Below are positions 63,401 through 64,000 of a DNA stretch of 64,000 bases, piece after piece. A model generated the notes under the pieces. The model saw only the letters and a list, made by a program, of their open reading frames with translations. It was not told the DNA's origin and searched no databases. Position numbers and translations under genes: made by a program. Position 1 is the first letter of the stretch. Each line of letters starts with the position of its first letter. Source of the stretch: CAVXFS01 sp963761115 (GTDB taxonomy: Bacteria; Pseudomonadota; Gammaproteobacteria; Burkholderiales; Gallionellaceae). The DNA is taken from positions 434,001 through 498,000 of the forward strand of contig CAVXFS010000003.1 in assembly GCA_963761115.1 (NCBI GenBank), given 5' to 3'.

Positions 63401-64000
63401 TGGCGGGGGTAAACCGCATCATGGGGTTCCCGCAGATTGCCGACCTGGCGTCGGCGCTCGAACATTGGTTGGTTGCGCGCATGGACCGGCCGATTACAAT
63501 TCTTGATACGCAAATCTCATTGCTTGGGACCGCGATTGCTGCGCTTGATGAAATGAACAAGGCGGTATGCGGGCGGCAAGAACCTCAACAGCAACCGGAG
63601 CTGGTCTCACAATTGCAGGCTGACAAGATTGTGTCTGAAGAAGACACAGAAGTGACTGCAGATATAACTACCAAGAAGATTCCCGTAGTGCAGGAAATGC
63701 CTTCGGAGACCACAACGCAAAAGCTGGAGGGCAGCACCGAGTCAACCACCAAAAAGATTCCTGTTGCACAGGCAACATCTGAGTCCACCACTCAGAAGCT
63801 GAAGGGCGCCCTTGAGAAAAAGAATGTGCAGGACGATGTTGATGAAGAGATGTTGCCAATCTTCATGGAAGAAGCCAATGAGCTGTATCCGAAGATTGGT
63901 GAAACCTTGCGCGCATGGCGCACGCGCCCGGATGACAAGTCACTGGCCAATACCCTGCAGCGTACCCTGCATACCCTGAAGGGTGGGGCGCGGATGGCGG
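60466..64000 (+). CDS. chpA: ChpA/PilL-type hybrid histidine kinase, 5' part, continues past the window end
   Basis: The frame from ATG 60466 is open to the window end, at least 1178 residues. The N-terminal region (about 1-600) is the helical ChpA/PilL domain (MITSTEQHGSQSLAAAKPGLVASL; RIDLQMKALAEGRVPD). HPt-like domains follow: about 611-730 (LDIFLEEAQGVLERIHSNLE, then HTLKGSGRMVGL), about 762-880 (LEVFLEEALGVLERIRSNLE, then HTLKGSGRMVGL), about 935-1030 (HTLAGVNRIMGF) and from about 1125 (LPIFMEEANELYPKIGETL, then HTLKGGARMA). The H in each HTLxG is the expected phospho-site. A Thr/Lys-rich linker with ITTKKIPV repeats lies at about 1065-1115. CheA-type catalytic and receiver domains should lie beyond 64000. 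It signals to PilG and PilH. Confidence 0.88.
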   Translation, partial: MITSTEQHGSQSLAAAKPGLVASLTRTEQGLEKFFQGSGDGQSSLQEALSEFRNALSAMQTLALDGAVAFSSEIEKVLLAVEAGTLTYSFKLQDSLKQSLEGLIHYLDALVDGSGSSVLGLFPQYQDLKQALDGGQAFEVELFFPDLQVDLPPSVLEQPMDGSPQESIRRERSKYQASLLKWLRQGFAADDLKAMRNATLAVMNCLPQDQQRAYWWVATAMLDCLISDDSPTVMSTMKVLSRIDLQMKAMAEALSLGRHPLGDSRIDLQMKALAEGRVPDTSSGMHELLYLVGSSHAVSDTIDQVRQVYALDSYFPKALSLPASKTDPILESMRAQLAMAQEGWERSAYLGIVSPEFTRQQQQLSSLADQLDRNTLQYLCSLIQIAAEQARNPDQVHRIEIDVAIALLLLDSGIDHYRRLGDDFHRQTRSLGLRLQAGLADELTDKSQGKGDLTDLIAMYRSVAARDVLPLLAVEIKDVLHKAEQDLGDFFADAGKRPSLEQADSLLKQVGTLLHILSLDQAELLQTSLQRTVAGYSDGVAPGPDEKKTVAAALKALRTYVHELTQGRQPDLASLQAALQPMQAMQPPGAVAVVGEEAASQQLASEAQEEANELLDIFLEEAQGVLERIHSNLELTQRQPDNREALLTVRRGYHTLKGSGRMVGLTDLGDVAAAIEDALNKWLKSELPATPYLFKFLGDAESAFRGWVDSLLASGTAKIEAADLVGRAQRIAGPTTGQEQPVAAPAAQEAVKPESADGQSEQGELLEVFLEEALGVLERIRSNLEIIRNQPDNREALLIIRRGFHTLKGSGRMVGLTELGEVAAAVEGAMNKWLQSEQPAAPNLMEFIGDAESIFRGWVDSLQATGGASIEASELVATAQKIVLTTQTPSAAMVDDVVAEVRAVPVPETAKSKVREAPAPPPPPAEMVVIGNVKLSPALFAIATEEAAQHITEMSRCLEQFNTEQATVSSDFMRAAHTLAGVNRIMGFPQIADLASALEHWLVARMDRPITILDTQISLLGTAIAALDEMNKAVCGRQEPQQQPELVSQLQADKIVSEEDTEVTADITTKKIPVVQEMPSETTTQKLEGSTESTTKKIPVAQATSESTTQKLKGALEKKNVQDDVDEEMLPIFMEEANELYPKIGETLRAWRTRPDDKSLANTLQRTLHTLKGGARMA
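61186..61269 (+). repeat. In-frame 69-bp duplication inside chpA
   Basis: AGCCGGATCGATCTG occurs at 61186-61200 and again at 61255-61269, and the encoded RIDLQMKAMAEA/RIDLQMKALAEG is repeated at a spacing of 23 codons. The second copy is the one that fits the usual family sequence. Confidence 0.75.

Overview
The window reads as chromosomal DNA of a betaproteobacterium. The gene order (gpmI, ArsR, rhodanese, grxC, secB, gpsA, trmL; ftsK-lolA; metX-metW; bioB-F-H-C-D; pilG-H-I-J-chpA) and the protein sequences suggest Nitrosomonadales, perhaps Gallionellaceae-like. That placement is inference from family knowledge, not from a search. No rRNA, tRNA, CRISPR array, prophage or complete insertion sequence was recognised.

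Layout. 1-935: 5' two thirds of gpmI (minus strand). 1051-6074: a dicysteine ArsR regulator, a compact possible structured RNA, a palindromic promoter/operator, and an RND efflux operon (fusion protein, permease, DUF2892 membrane protein). 6216-11289: a PglL/Wzy-type ligase, rhodanese, grxC, secB, an SH3-like protein, gpsA and trmL. 11391-29683: a complete-looking MSHA-type (type IVa-like) pilus locus in the order mshE, G, F, A, C, D, O, P, Q, I, a pilN-like gene, J, K, L, M, N. MshQ is a 1549-residue secreted protein with three FN3-like repeats and a legume-lectin-like domain. 29989-30129: a 35-codon membrane microprotein with its own terminator. 30128-35594: comF and a full biotin operon. 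35591-43962: SCO1-like lipoprotein, orphan LuxR-type regulator, ftsK, lolA, tautomerase, argA, Fe2+-trafficking protein and ppk1. 44091-49089: TonB-like protein, GT-C glycosyltransferase, and metXW behind a SAM-II-like riboswitch. 49149-51665 (minus): a roadblock-like protein, a Ser/Thr kinase and a cyclase-homology/FHA protein. 51930-56986: rsmE, thioredoxin-like protein, inositol-phosphatase family protein, trkA and trkH. 57120-64000: the pilus chemosensory genes pilG, H, I, J and the start of a large ChpA/PilL hybrid kinase that runs off the window.

How the parts fit. Surface pili dominate the window. MSHA genes give assembly ATPases, secretin, platform, pilins and a large adhesin-like tip protein. 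A PglL-like ligase could glycosylate pilins. The Pil-Chp pathway at the right end would control pilus motors, and the roadblock/kinase/FHA cluster may add another switch. Persulfide-type regulation of the RND pump and SAM feedback on methionine synthesis are the clearest regulatory inferences.

A warning for the reader: eight conserved genes (gpmI, mshE, mshG, mshL, mshM, bioF, ftsK, trkH) carry frameshifts, strongly clustered in mshE-mshG and trkH, while very long genes nearby are intact. The broken genes keep conserved residues in every frame. Sequence or assembly error is therefore at least as likely as real decay.
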